Shown here piece by piece: positions 34,952 through 43,917 of a DNA stretch of 64,000 nt. Numbering within the stretch: position 1 is the first letter of the stretch; each line of letters opens with the position of its first letter. The DNA comes from Maricaulis sp034659015 (GTDB lineage Bacteria > Pseudomonadota > Alphaproteobacteria > Caulobacterales > Maricaulaceae). The notes beneath the pieces are model-generated. The model saw nothing but the letters and a program-made list of their open reading frames with translations. It searched no databases and was not told the DNA's origin. Location: assembly GCA_034659015.1 (NCBI GenBank), contig JAYEGL010000016.1, forward strand, positions 1 to 64,000. The letters are read 5' to 3'. The position numbers and the translations under genes are program-made.

Positions 34952-37531
34952 TCAGTAGTCGCCGCGCGGGCGGTCGATCAGGCTGGAAAAGAAGATGGCG
35001 TTCATGAACATCTTCTCCGTACCGCGGAAGGTGGCGCGGAAGTTCGGATTGTCGGCGAACAGGATTACCGAACCGCTGCCCAGGCGCCGGGCCACGACGG
35101 CCGGCGTGCCGGAAATTTCCTCCAGCCGGCGGTCCGAGGCATAGCCCGACAGAAGCGGCGCGTCGGGATACTGCACGACGACGCCGAACGGATCGTCTTC
35201 CGGCCGCGTCAGGGTGAGCGTCGTGTTGCGGTGAAGCGGCACGAAGCGGTCCGAATAGCCGAAACCGATCGGATGGCTGGTATCCAGATCGCCGGCGAAG
35301 ATGGCACCGCCGATCACGTGCTCGGCATCGTCGATGGACATGTCGGCATAGTCGCGGCGTTCCAGCGGCTCCTCGGACGTTTCCTCGTCCTCCTCGACCG
35401 CCTCGATGTCGAAGAAGGCCGCCTCGGCCATTTCCGCGGCCTGGCGTGTGGCGATGATCGTGCCGCCCTCTTCGCGAACCCATTGCCCGATACGCTCGCG
35501 AGCATTGTCGGCGAGGCCGGTATTGCCGCCGCCGACGATGACGAGATGGGTATAGCGCGACCAGTCCAGACCCGAGAGTTCGTCCTTGCGGCGCAGGGTG
35601 ACCGGGATGTTCATGCGGTGGTCGAGCTGGTGCCAGACCTCGCCCGCATCATAGCTGGCCAGCCCGTCGTCGAAGAGCACCAGGACTTCCGGACGGTCCA
35701 CGGCGCGGAAACCGCTGCGGTCGCCGATATCCGGCGTGCCGCCGGCCGTCGAGCCGGACGTGGCGGAATAGACGGCCACGCCGTCCTGCGCCGCGATCTC
35801 GCTGACCAGGGCGTGGATCGTCTCGCGATCCGTGTCCTGTCCGACCAGCGGCACGAAGACCGTGCCCGGGCCGAAATCGATCGCGCCTTCGCTGGTTTCT
35901 ATCGTCGCCGGCTCGGTGGCGACGCGCACGCGGATGTCTTCGTCCAGCAGGCGGTAGAGGGCGCGCGGGGCGTAATAGTCCGACCAGCGCAGCACATAGC
36001 CATAGCCGGAAACCGGCGGGGCGGGCTGTTCGACATGGCCCGGTTCGACCGGATCGCCCAGCAGGTTGGCATTGAAGCTGCGGCCGAGCGCGGCGTATTC
36101 CAGATCGTAGGCCAGCGGAAGCGTCCAGCCGGAGACGTCGTAGAAGACATTCTCGTCGAACTCGGTGACCCGGTCGAAGAGCGAGCGGATCATCGTGTAT
36201 TGCGGCTGGGCCAGCTCGACCACGAAGGCTTCGCCGGCGCGGTAGTCCGTGCCGTCCACAGTAATGTCGCGGGCCAGGGCGTTCACGCGGATATCGTGGC
36301 GTTCCAGCAGGTCGACGAAAAGGTCGGCGCGCACGGGGTCGCCTTGTGCGGAGAAGATGTAGGCGCGGTCGCTGTCATTGCGTGCGGCCTGCATCGCCTC
36401 GGCGAAGAATTCGCGCTGGTAGTCGGCGATTTCGCGATGCTGGGCGAGGGCGCCGGACACGGTGGTCAGGGATGTGCGGAAATGGGTACGCACATTGTCG
36501 CCATGGCTGACCAGGCCGCGTTCGCTCTCGATCAGCCCGCCGCGGGCGGCGCCGATCTCGAACAGGATACCCAGCGAGCCGTTGACCTGGGGATAGGTCG
36601 AGCCCTTGCCGACGTAGAAATTGTCGAAGCCTTCCTCGGACGTGTAGAGGCGCGCCTCGCTGTCCAGGAAGGAGATATGGTGCTGGGCGATGCCCCGGGT
36701 CAGCTCGCGGGCGCGGTCCGGGATCAGCGGATTGCGGCGCAACGGTTCGCCCGGGTGGAAGTAGAAGGTCGCTTCCGTGCCCATTTCGTGGAAGTCCGCG
36801 GACACCATGGGCTTCCAGCGATGCCACTGGGTCAGCCAGGCCTGGCTTTCCGGCTGGGTCTGCAACAGCCATTGCCGGTTGAGGTCGAACCAGTAGTGAT
36901 TGGTCCGCGCCGCGGTCCACAGATTGTGCTGTTCATGGCCCGGGTCGGTAACCGGAACCTCGCCGCCGAACGTCTCGACATGGTTGATCCGGCGCGAATG
37001 CCCGTCCGGATTGAAGATCGCGGTGATCAGGATGACGCCTTCGCGCAGGTCCGCCTCGACTTCCAGGCCTTCCGCAGCCGCATAGTGGTAGAGCGTCGGG
37101 ATGGCGGCATCCATGCCGGCCGACTCGGCGCCGTGAACGCCGTAGTTGAGCCAGATGACGGCCGGCGTGTCCGGGTCGGCATCCGCACCGGGCTCCAGGC
37201 TGGCCAGATGGGCCTCGCGGATCTCGTCGATACGGTCGTGGTTTTCCGGTGAGGTCACGACGAAGAAGAGGATGGGCCGCCCCTCATGGGAATAGCCGAT
37301 CGTCTCCACGGTGATGCGGTCGGAGATCTCGGCCAGCTCGGTGAGATAGGCCACCATCTGGTCGTGACGGACCGGCCGGTCGCCCACGCCGAAACCGAAA
37401 CGGTCCTCGGGGGCGGGAATGCTCTCGTCGTAGGGCGTGGCCTCGAGCTGGAAGAATTCGATCGGTTCGGCCTGCGCCGCGGCGGATGTCAGAACAGCCA
37501 GCGCCCCGGCCAGGGCAGTCAGTCGAGCCAT
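34952..37531 (-). CDS. Large secreted M14-family metallopeptidase
   Basis: 859 residues from the ATG at 37531 (AAGGGGAAACGC upstream). The Sec signal MARLTALAGALAVLTSAAAQA predicts export. M14 zinc-carboxypeptidase motifs lie in the first 350 residues: NYGVHGAESAG (HxxE), FNPDGHSRR, SADFHEMGTEATF (third zinc His) and ILFEIGAARGG (catalytic Glu). The remaining 500 residues include a region resembling a glutamine-amidotransferase-like or flavodoxin-like fold (VLFDDGLASYDAG, LVIVGGGNTGLADNARERIGQW, GSGSVILFADNPNFRATF) with no obvious catalytic triad. It lies upstream of the two amidohydrolase genes on the same strand. Together they suggest periplasmic or extracellular peptide breakdown in a marine heterotroph. 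Confidence 0.88.
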   Translation of the reverse strand: MARLTALAGALAVLTSAAAQAEPIEFFQLEATPYDESIPAPEDRFGFGVGDRPVRHDQMVAYLTELAEISDRITVETIGYSHEGRPILFFVVTSPENHDRIDEIREAHLASLEPGADADPDTPAVIWLNYGVHGAESAGMDAAIPTLYHYAAAEGLEVEADLREGVILITAIFNPDGHSRRINHVETFGGEVPVTDPGHEQHNLWTAARTNHYWFDLNRQWLLQTQPESQAWLTQWHRWKPMVSADFHEMGTEATFYFHPGEPLRRNPLIPDRARELTRGIAQHHISFLDSEARLYTSEEGFDNFYVGKGSTYPQVNGSLGILFEIGAARGGLIESERGLVSHGDNVRTHFRTSLTTVSGALAQHREIADYQREFFAEAMQAARNDSDRAYIFSAQGDPVRADLFVDLLERHDIRVNALARDITVDGTDYRAGEAFVVELAQPQYTMIRSLFDRVTEFDENVFYDVSGWTLPLAYDLEYAALGRSFNANLLGDPVEPGHVEQPAPPVSGYGYVLRWSDYYAPRALYRLLDEDIRVRVATEPATIETSEGAIDFGPGTVFVPLVGQDTDRETIHALVSEIAAQDGVAVYSATSGSTAGGTPDIGDRSGFRAVDRPEVLVLFDDGLASYDAGEVWHQLDHRMNIPVTLRRKDELSGLDWSRYTHLVIVGGGNTGLADNARERIGQWVREEGGTIIATRQAAEMAEAAFFDIEAVEEDEETSEEPLERRDYADMSIDDAEHVIGGAIFAGDLDTSHPIGFGYSDRFVPLHRNTTLTLTRPEDDPFGVVVQYPDAPLLSGYASDRRLEEISGTPAVVARRLGSGSVILFADNPNFRATFRGTEKMFMNAIFFSSLIDRPRGDY

Positions 37532-37651
37532 GCGTTTCCCCTTTTTGTCGGTGTCTCCGCGCAGAAAGCTAGCTCTCCCGCCGCGCAAGGCCAATGCCCC
37601 TGACAGAAGTTGCGTACCGCGACTGCTGCACCAGGGCAGGAGAGGCCTGCC

Positions 37652-39673
37652 TCAGAGATCCAGTTCGGCCTCGTCGACGAAGGCGGCATTGTCCTGGATG
37701 AACTTGAAGCGCGCTTCCGGTTTCTTGCCCATCAGGGTTTCGACCAGGGCTTCCAGCGTCGGCAGCTCGTTTTCGTCGATCACCACCCGGGCCAGCGTGC
37801 GCTTGTCCGGATCCATCGTGGTTTCCTTGAGCTGGGCCGGTGTCATCTCGCCGAGACCCTTGAAGCGGCCGATTTCGACCTTGGCGTTGGGTTTGAACTC
37901 GTCGGCCAGGATCTGGTCGCGATGGGCCTCGTCACGGGCATAGAGGGTGCGCCCGCCCTGGGTCATCCGGTAGAGCGGCGGCTGGGCGAGGAAGAGCCGG
38001 CCGGAATGGATCAGCTCGGGCATGGACCGGTAGAAGAAGGTGATCAGCAGGGCCGCGATATGGGCGCCGTCGACATCGGCGTCGGTCATGATCACGACGC
38101 GCTCATATCGCAGATCGTCCAGCTGGAAGCGGCTGCCGGTCTGACAGCCCAGGGCCTGCAGCAGGTCGGAGATTTCCTGGTTGGCGGCGATCTTGTCGGC
38201 CGTGGCCGAGGCGACGTTCAGGATCTTGCCGCGCAGGGGCAGGATGGCCTGGGTCTGGCGCGAGCGCGCCTGCTTGGCAGAACCGCCGGCCGAGTCGCCC
38301 TCGACGATGAAAAGCTCGGTGCCGTCGGCGCCGGAGCGCGAACAGTCCGCCAGCTTGCCGGGCAGGCGCAGGCGCCGCGAGGCGGTCTGGCGCTTGACGT
38401 TCTTTTCCTTGCGGCGGCGCATCCGGTCGTCGGCCCGCTCGATCACGAATTCGACCAGCTTGGCCGCTTCCTTGGGCGAACCGGCCAGCCAGTGGTCGAA
38501 CTGGTCGCGCACGGCGGTCTCGACCAGTTTGGTGGCGTCCGGTGTGGCCAGGCGTTCCTTGGTCTGGCCCTGGAATTCCGGATCGCCGATGAAGACCGAC
38601 ACCAGCGCGCCGGCTCCGCCCAGCACGTCGTCCGGCGTGATATTGGCCGCCTTCTTGGCATGGGTGTGTTCGGCATAGGCGCGCAGGCCCTTGGTCAGGG
38701 CCGCGCGCAGACCCTGCTCGTGCGTCCCACCCTGGGGCGTGGGCACGGTGTTGCAGTAGGACTGGCAGAAACCGTCGGCCTCGCTGCCATAGCCATTGCC
38801 CGACCAGGTCACGGCCCATTCCACGCCGCCACCGCCATCCTCGCGCTCGACCTTGCCGGAAAAGATTTCCGTCGTGATCAGCGCGCTCTTGGCGGCCATT
38901 TCCGCCATCCGGTCGGCCAGGCCGCCGGGGAAGCAGAGGATATCCTCCTCGGGCGTCTCCGTGCCCTCGACCAGCGACGGGGCGCAGCGCCACTGGATCT
39001 TCACCCCGCGGCGCAGGAAGGCCTTGGAGCGGGCCATGGCGTAGACGCGCGCCGGCTTGACGCGCGCCTTGTCGCCGAAAATCTCCGGGTCCGGGCGGAA
39101 ACGGATCCGGGTGCCGCGGCGATTGGGGGCCGGGCCGACCTTTTCCAGCTTGCCCTGGGGCAGGCCCCGGGAAAATGTCTGGCGCCACAGCGTCTTTTCG
39201 CGGGCGACCTCGACCTCGACGAGTTCGGACAGGGCGTTCACCACGGAAATACCCACACCGTGCAGGCCGCCCGATGTCTTGTAGGCGCTGTCGGAGAATT
39301 TGCCGCCCGCATGCAGCACGGTCAGCACGACTTCCAGCGCCGACTTGTCGGCATATTTCGGATGCGGATCGACGGGAATGCCTCGGCCATTGTCGGTGAC
39401 GGTGATGAAACCGTCCTCGTCGATCGCCACCTCGATGCGGTCGGCCCAGCCGGCGACGGCCTCGTCCATCGAGTTGTCGAGAATTTCCGCGAAGAGGTGG
39501 TGGAAGGCGCGTTCGTCCGTGCCGCCGATATACATGCCCGGACGGCGGCGCACGGCCTCCAGCCCTTCAAGAACCTCGATATGGGCCGCCGAATATCCCG
39601 GCGCCGGGGCTTTTTCCGGTGTCGGGGCGGGCGCCCCGCCGAACAGGTCGTTGTGAGAGTTCTGCGAAGACAT
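37652..39673 (-). CDS. parE: DNA topoisomerase IV subunit B
   Basis: 673 residues from the ATG at 39673; an ATG five codons earlier (39688) is possible and neither has a strong ribosome site. It is the ATPase subunit that, with ParC, unlinks daughter chromosomes. GHKL motifs are HHLFAEILDNSMDEAVAGWA, shown as AEILDNSMDEAVAG, TDNGRGIPVD and GGLHGVGISVVNALS. The TOPRIM domain has ELFIVEGDSAGGSAKQAR and IMTDADVDGAHI. The end GRFKGLGEMTPAQLKETTMD is typical. ParE is preferred over GyrB because of the short length without the GyrB insertion. It follows the transglycosylase-like gene by 39 bases, on the same strand. Confidence 0.94.
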   Translation of the reverse strand: MSSQNSHNDLFGGAPAPTPEKAPAPGYSAAHIEVLEGLEAVRRRPGMYIGGTDERAFHHLFAEILDNSMDEAVAGWADRIEVAIDEDGFITVTDNGRGIPVDPHPKYADKSALEVVLTVLHAGGKFSDSAYKTSGGLHGVGISVVNALSELVEVEVAREKTLWRQTFSRGLPQGKLEKVGPAPNRRGTRIRFRPDPEIFGDKARVKPARVYAMARSKAFLRRGVKIQWRCAPSLVEGTETPEEDILCFPGGLADRMAEMAAKSALITTEIFSGKVEREDGGGGVEWAVTWSGNGYGSEADGFCQSYCNTVPTPQGGTHEQGLRAALTKGLRAYAEHTHAKKAANITPDDVLGGAGALVSVFIGDPEFQGQTKERLATPDATKLVETAVRDQFDHWLAGSPKEAAKLVEFVIERADDRMRRRKEKNVKRQTASRRLRLPGKLADCSRSGADGTELFIVEGDSAGGSAKQARSRQTQAILPLRGKILNVASATADKIAANQEISDLLQALGCQTGSRFQLDDLRYERVVIMTDADVDGAHIAALLITFFYRSMPELIHSGRLFLAQPPLYRMTQGGRTLYARDEAHRDQILADEFKPNAKVEIGRFKGLGEMTPAQLKETTMDPDKRTLARVVIDENELPTLEALVETLMGKKPEARFKFIQDNAAFVDEAELDL

Positions 39674-39712
39674 GGGCCCAGCATGCACCAGGCGCAGCGA
39701 TTCGGGTATTTT

Positions 39713-40321
39713 TCAGAGCAGCCAGAAACGGCGCGACAGGCGGCGTTCGCAGCGATCGATTTGCGCCTGGTAACGCGCGGCGTCGCGGGCCACCGTGTTG
39801 GCGGCATTCATCAGCCAGCCCTTGGAGCGGTAGGTGCCGCGATTATAGCCGCCATGGCCCTCGTGATAGGTGAGGTAGAGTTCCCGGGCCTGGTGCGGCT
39901 GGACGCCGGACAATTGCCGGCTTTTGGAGGCGTACCAGCCGATGAAGTCGACGGCGTCCTCGAAATCGTCGCGGTCGGCGCGGCGGCGCCCCGTGTCGCG
40001 GCGATACCAGTCCCAGGTCCCGTCGAGTGCCTGGGCATAGCCGTAGGCGCTGGTCGGCCGGCCGGTGGGAATGATGCCGAGCAGACGGTTGCGGGCCGGG
40101 CGGGCATGGGCGTTGAAGCTGGACTCGCGGCGCAGGATGGCCATCTGTACGCCGGGCGAAATGCCCCAGCGGTCTTCGGTGCGCTGCAGCGCCCGCCACC
40201 AGGAGCGATTGTCCTCCAGGATGAGGCAGGCATCGGTGGTCTGTTCCGGCGGACGGTGTCCGCAGGCGGAAAGGCCCACAAGGGCGCACACAAGAAGAAG
40301 GCTCGCACGCATCATGCGCAC
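39713..40321 (-). CDS. Transglycosylase-SLT-like lipoprotein
   Basis: 202 residues. The signal MRMMRASLLLVCALVGLSACG ends in a lipobox (LSAC). The mature part resembles a soluble lytic transglycosylase fold: the catalytic Glu in MAILRRESSFNAHARP, the structural motif SAYGYAQALDGTWDWY and the C-terminal YLTYHEGHGGYNRGTY. Such enzymes cleave glycan strands to 1,6-anhydro-MurNAc ends, the product recycled by AnmK encoded at 18.8 kb. The protein is short for the family and its activity is inferred. It probably shares an operon with parE, an odd pairing that may just be positional. Confidence 0.85.
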   Translation of the reverse strand: MRMMRASLLLVCALVGLSACGHRPPEQTTDACLILEDNRSWWRALQRTEDRWGISPGVQMAILRRESSFNAHARPARNRLLGIIPTGRPTSAYGYAQALDGTWDWYRRDTGRRRADRDDFEDAVDFIGWYASKSRQLSGVQPHQARELYLTYHEGHGGYNRGTYRSKGWLMNAANTVARDAARYQAQIDRCERRLSRRFWLL

Positions 40322-40380
40322 GAGCCTCGCTTATCATGGTTAACCGACGGTTGCTGTGCGGTCGATTGCCAGAGCGGCCG

Positions 40381-43300
40381 CTAGAAGACCAGGCGCATCA
40401 CCAGGCGGGCCGTGTGGCGGATGAAGTCGTCGCGCACATCGGCGTCATAATCGAGCGAGAAGGTGGAGTAGCCCGAACCGGCGCTGACGCCGAAGCCGAA
40501 GAGCAGACCCGATCCCGGCAATTGCTGGGAGCGCAGGATGAAGGTGTCGTCATAGTCGGCAAAGCGCGCCTCGGTCTCCAGCACGTCGTTGGAGAACTCG
40601 CTGCGATAGCCGAGCCGGACGACCGGGCTCCACCAGCGGTTATTGTTCTCGAACAGCGCGCCGAAGGTCATCAGGGCCGAGCCGGTGAAGCTCGTCGACT
40701 CGCGGTCGGCCACGGACAGGTCGACGCCGATACCGCCGCCGGTCTCGGTATAGCCTTCCTCGAACAGGCGGAGATAATCCACCGAAAGGGCGGGCCGGAC
40801 ATAGTAGCGGCCGCCGAATTCGAAATCGCGCGACAGGCGGGCCGAGCCGGTGACGTGATAGCCGGTCCAGTCGGCGGACGGGCTGGCGTCGAACTCGCCG
40901 ATCAGCACGCGGCGATTATGCTCGAAACTGTCGAATCCAGCGCCGGCATAGAGATCGAGGTTCAGACCCGAGAAGCGCGTGCCCGCATAGGTGCCGAGCT
41001 GGCCGGTCATGGCGGTCATCGGATCGTCGACGCCGTCGACCTCGGAGATCTCGCTCGCCGAGCCGACGAAATTTACGCCGACGGCATAGAAGGGCCCGGC
41101 CGGCCGGTCATAGCCGACGGCCACGCCGATACCCTGGCCGCGATAGCCCGGACCGAAGGCGGAGCCGGCACGGTCGGCGAAATAGCCGAATTCCTGGACC
41201 CACAGTCCGCCGCTTTCCTCGGGGCTGCGGCGCACGGCCTCGAGCCGGTTGGCAAGCGCACCGATGGCGCTGTCATTGCTGGCCAGGGCGAACTGGATGG
41301 CGCTGGCGGCGTATTCCGGCAGAAGCTGGTCGTAGGCCGCGAAGAAATCGTCCTGGTTCGTCAGCGACGCGATCGCGGCGCCCAGCGCCTCGTTCTCGCC
41401 CCAGGTCTCGAAGGCGCTGGCATAGGCCGCTGCCTGATTGCCGTTCATGCCAAGCGCGTCGGCATCCTTGCGTTCCAGGGTGAGCAGGATGACGTTGTCA
41501 TCCGAGGGATCGCGCTCGAGCGAAGCGTTGTAGAGGAAGGGCGAGGGCGAGTCGTTGAGCGTCTCGAGGTCTTCCTCGAGCGTCAGGCTGTCGGCCCGGA
41601 TCAGCTCGAACTCGCCGCCGCCGCCGATCAGGTTGGACAGGGAGACGGACAGGCGCGAGCCGGTCTCGAAGGTGATATCGCCGGAGGAGATGACGCGGCG
41701 AACATCATTGTTTTCCGCATCGACCTGCAGCATCAGGATCGACCCGTCGCCGAAACGCGCGTCGGCGATTTCCAGGTCGCCGCTCTCGATGAGCTCCAGC
41801 GTACCGAAATCGACCGCGATGGAGAGATTGCCGTCACTGTCGGAAATCGCGCTGGTCACGTGCGGCAGCGCGGCCCAGATCTCTTCCTCGGTCATCTCTT
41901 CGACGACACCTTCGTCGATCAGGCGCTGGATTTCCGCGTAGACCGTGGCGCCGTCGATCGCCAGGGCGTCCTGACCGTCGCCGAAGGAGATCGCGCCGGA
42001 GACCCGGCCGGCCTCGACGGTCAGCACGTCGTCGCCGCTGCCGAAGCGGACATCGCCGACCATGTAGATCGGGGTTTCCAGGAGCGTCGGCTCGGTGGTG
42101 TCGTCGTCGCCATCGTCCGGCACCGGCTCCCAGTACTGGCGATAGGTGACGCCGGTCGTGTTGCCGGACACGTCGAGCGCGACCGTTTCGTAGTCCGGGT
42201 CGTCCGGCTCGATCAGGTTTCCGTCATCGTCATAATAGTCCGGACGCACCGTATGCGTCGCCGAGATCCGGCCGCTGTTCTCGATCGAGCGCAGCGTGCC
42301 GGAGCGGTCGATGATGGCGTAGCCGCTGCCGCCCTGACGGCCGTTGGCGACGATATGGCCCGAATTGACCAGCTCTTCCATCACCACGCCGTCCTCGATC
42401 AGGATGGCATAGCTCGACCCGAAGGCCGTGGCGTCGACCGTATTGTTCGACGACGCACTGATCGTGCCGTCATTGGTGATGATGGGCAGCATGGCGCCGT
42501 CGTCCAGGTGCAGGGCGACGGCGGTGGCCGCGATCGTGTCGGAATAGGAAATCGAGCTGATCGTGCCCGTGTTGAGCAGGCCGAGGCTCAGCTCCGCGGT
42601 GTAGACCGATCCTGCGCCGTCATCGGCGCCGCCGATCCGGAAACCGGTGGACGAGGTGTCGTTGAGGTCCGAGGTGGCGGCAATGCTGCCGCGGTTGACC
42701 ATGGAATAGCCCAGCGGGGTTTCCGGCAGGCTCTCGTCCTCGTCCTCGGTCTCCTCATCGTCGGCCACGGCCGGCTGGATCGCCTCGCCGATCACGATAT
42801 TGCCGGACGAGGCCAGGATCTGCAGCGCCGGCGCCTCGCCGCGCTGGGTGATCGAACCGCTGCGGGACACGCCATTGTCCTCGGTCGGCGCATCCAGCAG
42901 GATGCCGCCATCGATGCTCGCCTCGACCAGGACGGCGGGGCCGGCCTGGAACTTGTCGTCGTCGTCCAGCGTGTCGAGATACTCGTCGACATTGGAATAG
43001 CTGGAAAAACGGTAGCCCGTCGCGCTGACGCCCGAGTTCAGGTAGAAGCTGCCGCCGACATCGCCGGCCACGACGATGGCGGACGAGTCCTCGCCGCGCA
43101 CGCTGGTATTGCCGGAAATCGCGAGATCGCCGCTGATCGGGGCCTGGATGTCGATCACGACGGACCGGTCGCCGACCACGGACGCCGCGCCTTCCAGGCG
43201 CACGTCCCCCTCGATGCCGGTGAGCACGCGCAGACCGGCGGAATCATTGCCGCGCACGAGGATGGAACCGGTGGAATCCATGTAGATGTCGCCGACGAAA

Positions 43301-43749
43301 TCGCCGGAGCCGTCGACCAGAACGCCGATGCGGTTGCCGCCGATCGCCGACGGGCCGTCTTCGTTGGGATAGTCCGCGTCGGCATCGTCGTCATCGTCTT
43401 CCGGATCGCTTTCCGATTCGACGGTGATGGGGCCGTTGATGGTGAGATTGCCGGTATTGCCGCCGACCACGTGGACACCCACGCCGCCATCCTCGTCGGT
43501 CACAACGTCGATCTCGCCGTCGACCGTCACGTCATTGTCGCTGTCCAGCGTGATGGCCGTGGCGGGCGAGGCCAGGGTGACCCGGCCGTTGGAGGTGATC
43601 ACGATATTGTCGGCACCGCCGCCGCTGCCGGCCGTGGAGGTGGCGAGGGGCGTGGTGATCTCGTCGTCGATTTCGCGGTCAGCCAAGGCAGCCGGGGCTG
43701 TGACGGTCAGCGTGGCGAGGGCGCTGGCAAACATGAGACGGCGACGCAT
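40381..43749 (-). CDS. Autotransporter (type Va secreted surface protein)
   Basis: 1122 residues with an AGGAG ribosome site. A signal peptide (RLMFASALATLTVTAPAALA) is followed by an acidic passenger of about 800 residues. The passenger has repeating beta-helix rungs with an N-x-G-x-I core: NRGSIAA, NTGTISS, NDGTISA, NSGHIVA, NSGRISA, each about 30-60 residues apart. From about residue 830 a beta-barrel of about 290 residues begins (WVQEFGYFADRAGSAFGPGY) and ends with HTARLVMRLVF; the terminal Phe is the usual signal for the BAM complex. The passenger has no evident catalytic motif, so adhesion or surface coating is the best guess. Strand switching near glnA suggests a separate transcript. 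Confidence 0.92.
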   Translation of the reverse strand: MRRRLMFASALATLTVTAPAALADREIDDEITTPLATSTAGSGGGADNIVITSNGRVTLASPATAITLDSDNDVTVDGEIDVVTDEDGGVGVHVVGGNTGNLTINGPITVESESDPEDDDDDADADYPNEDGPSAIGGNRIGVLVDGSGDFVGDIYMDSTGSILVRGNDSAGLRVLTGIEGDVRLEGAASVVGDRSVVIDIQAPISGDLAISGNTSVRGEDSSAIVVAGDVGGSFYLNSGVSATGYRFSSYSNVDEYLDTLDDDDKFQAGPAVLVEASIDGGILLDAPTEDNGVSRSGSITQRGEAPALQILASSGNIVIGEAIQPAVADDEETEDEDESLPETPLGYSMVNRGSIAATSDLNDTSSTGFRIGGADDGAGSVYTAELSLGLLNTGTISSISYSDTIAATAVALHLDDGAMLPIITNDGTISASSNNTVDATAFGSSYAILIEDGVVMEELVNSGHIVANGRQGGSGYAIIDRSGTLRSIENSGRISATHTVRPDYYDDDGNLIEPDDPDYETVALDVSGNTTGVTYRQYWEPVPDDGDDDTTEPTLLETPIYMVGDVRFGSGDDVLTVEAGRVSGAISFGDGQDALAIDGATVYAEIQRLIDEGVVEEMTEEEIWAALPHVTSAISDSDGNLSIAVDFGTLELIESGDLEIADARFGDGSILMLQVDAENNDVRRVISSGDITFETGSRLSVSLSNLIGGGGEFELIRADSLTLEEDLETLNDSPSPFLYNASLERDPSDDNVILLTLERKDADALGMNGNQAAAYASAFETWGENEALGAAIASLTNQDDFFAAYDQLLPEYAASAIQFALASNDSAIGALANRLEAVRRSPEESGGLWVQEFGYFADRAGSAFGPGYRGQGIGVAVGYDRPAGPFYAVGVNFVGSASEISEVDGVDDPMTAMTGQLGTYAGTRFSGLNLDLYAGAGFDSFEHNRRVLIGEFDASPSADWTGYHVTGSARLSRDFEFGGRYYVRPALSVDYLRLFEEGYTETGGGIGVDLSVADRESTSFTGSALMTFGALFENNNRWWSPVVRLGYRSEFSNDVLETEARFADYDDTFILRSQQLPGSGLLFGFGVSAGSGYSTFSLDYDADVRDDFIRHTARLVMRLVF

Positions 43750-43856
43750 GCGAACTCCTGACGAGACTTGTCCCGAAACGGTCGGGCCGGATGGAAGAGG
43801 ATTTGTAGCGAATGGTTTGCGCCGCGTCGACCTTGGTGAACGCCCCGCTGCAGAAT

Positions 43857-43884
43857 GAAAACGGCCGGGCGTGCGCCCGGCCGT
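43857..43884 (-). terminator. Rho-independent terminator of glnBA
   Basis: ACGGCCGGGC (43861-43870) pairs perfectly with GCCCGGCCGT (43875-43884). On the minus strand the stem is followed by TTTTC, 34 bases past the glnA stop. Confidence 0.8.
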
Positions 43885-43917
43885 TCTGCTGGTCGTGTCT
43901 GCCTGCCGGGCCGGAGC

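Noticed and set aside
33401..37252. Very long plus-strand open frame opposite the amidohydrolases and M14 peptidase
   Set aside because: High GC leaves antisense frames open. The minus-strand genes have signal peptides, ribosome sites and conserved catalytic motifs; this frame has none.
40340..40354. CtrA-like site TTAA-N7-TTGC before the transglycosylase-like gene
   Set aside because: Only one half-site matches; the second TTAA is missing, so chance is likely.
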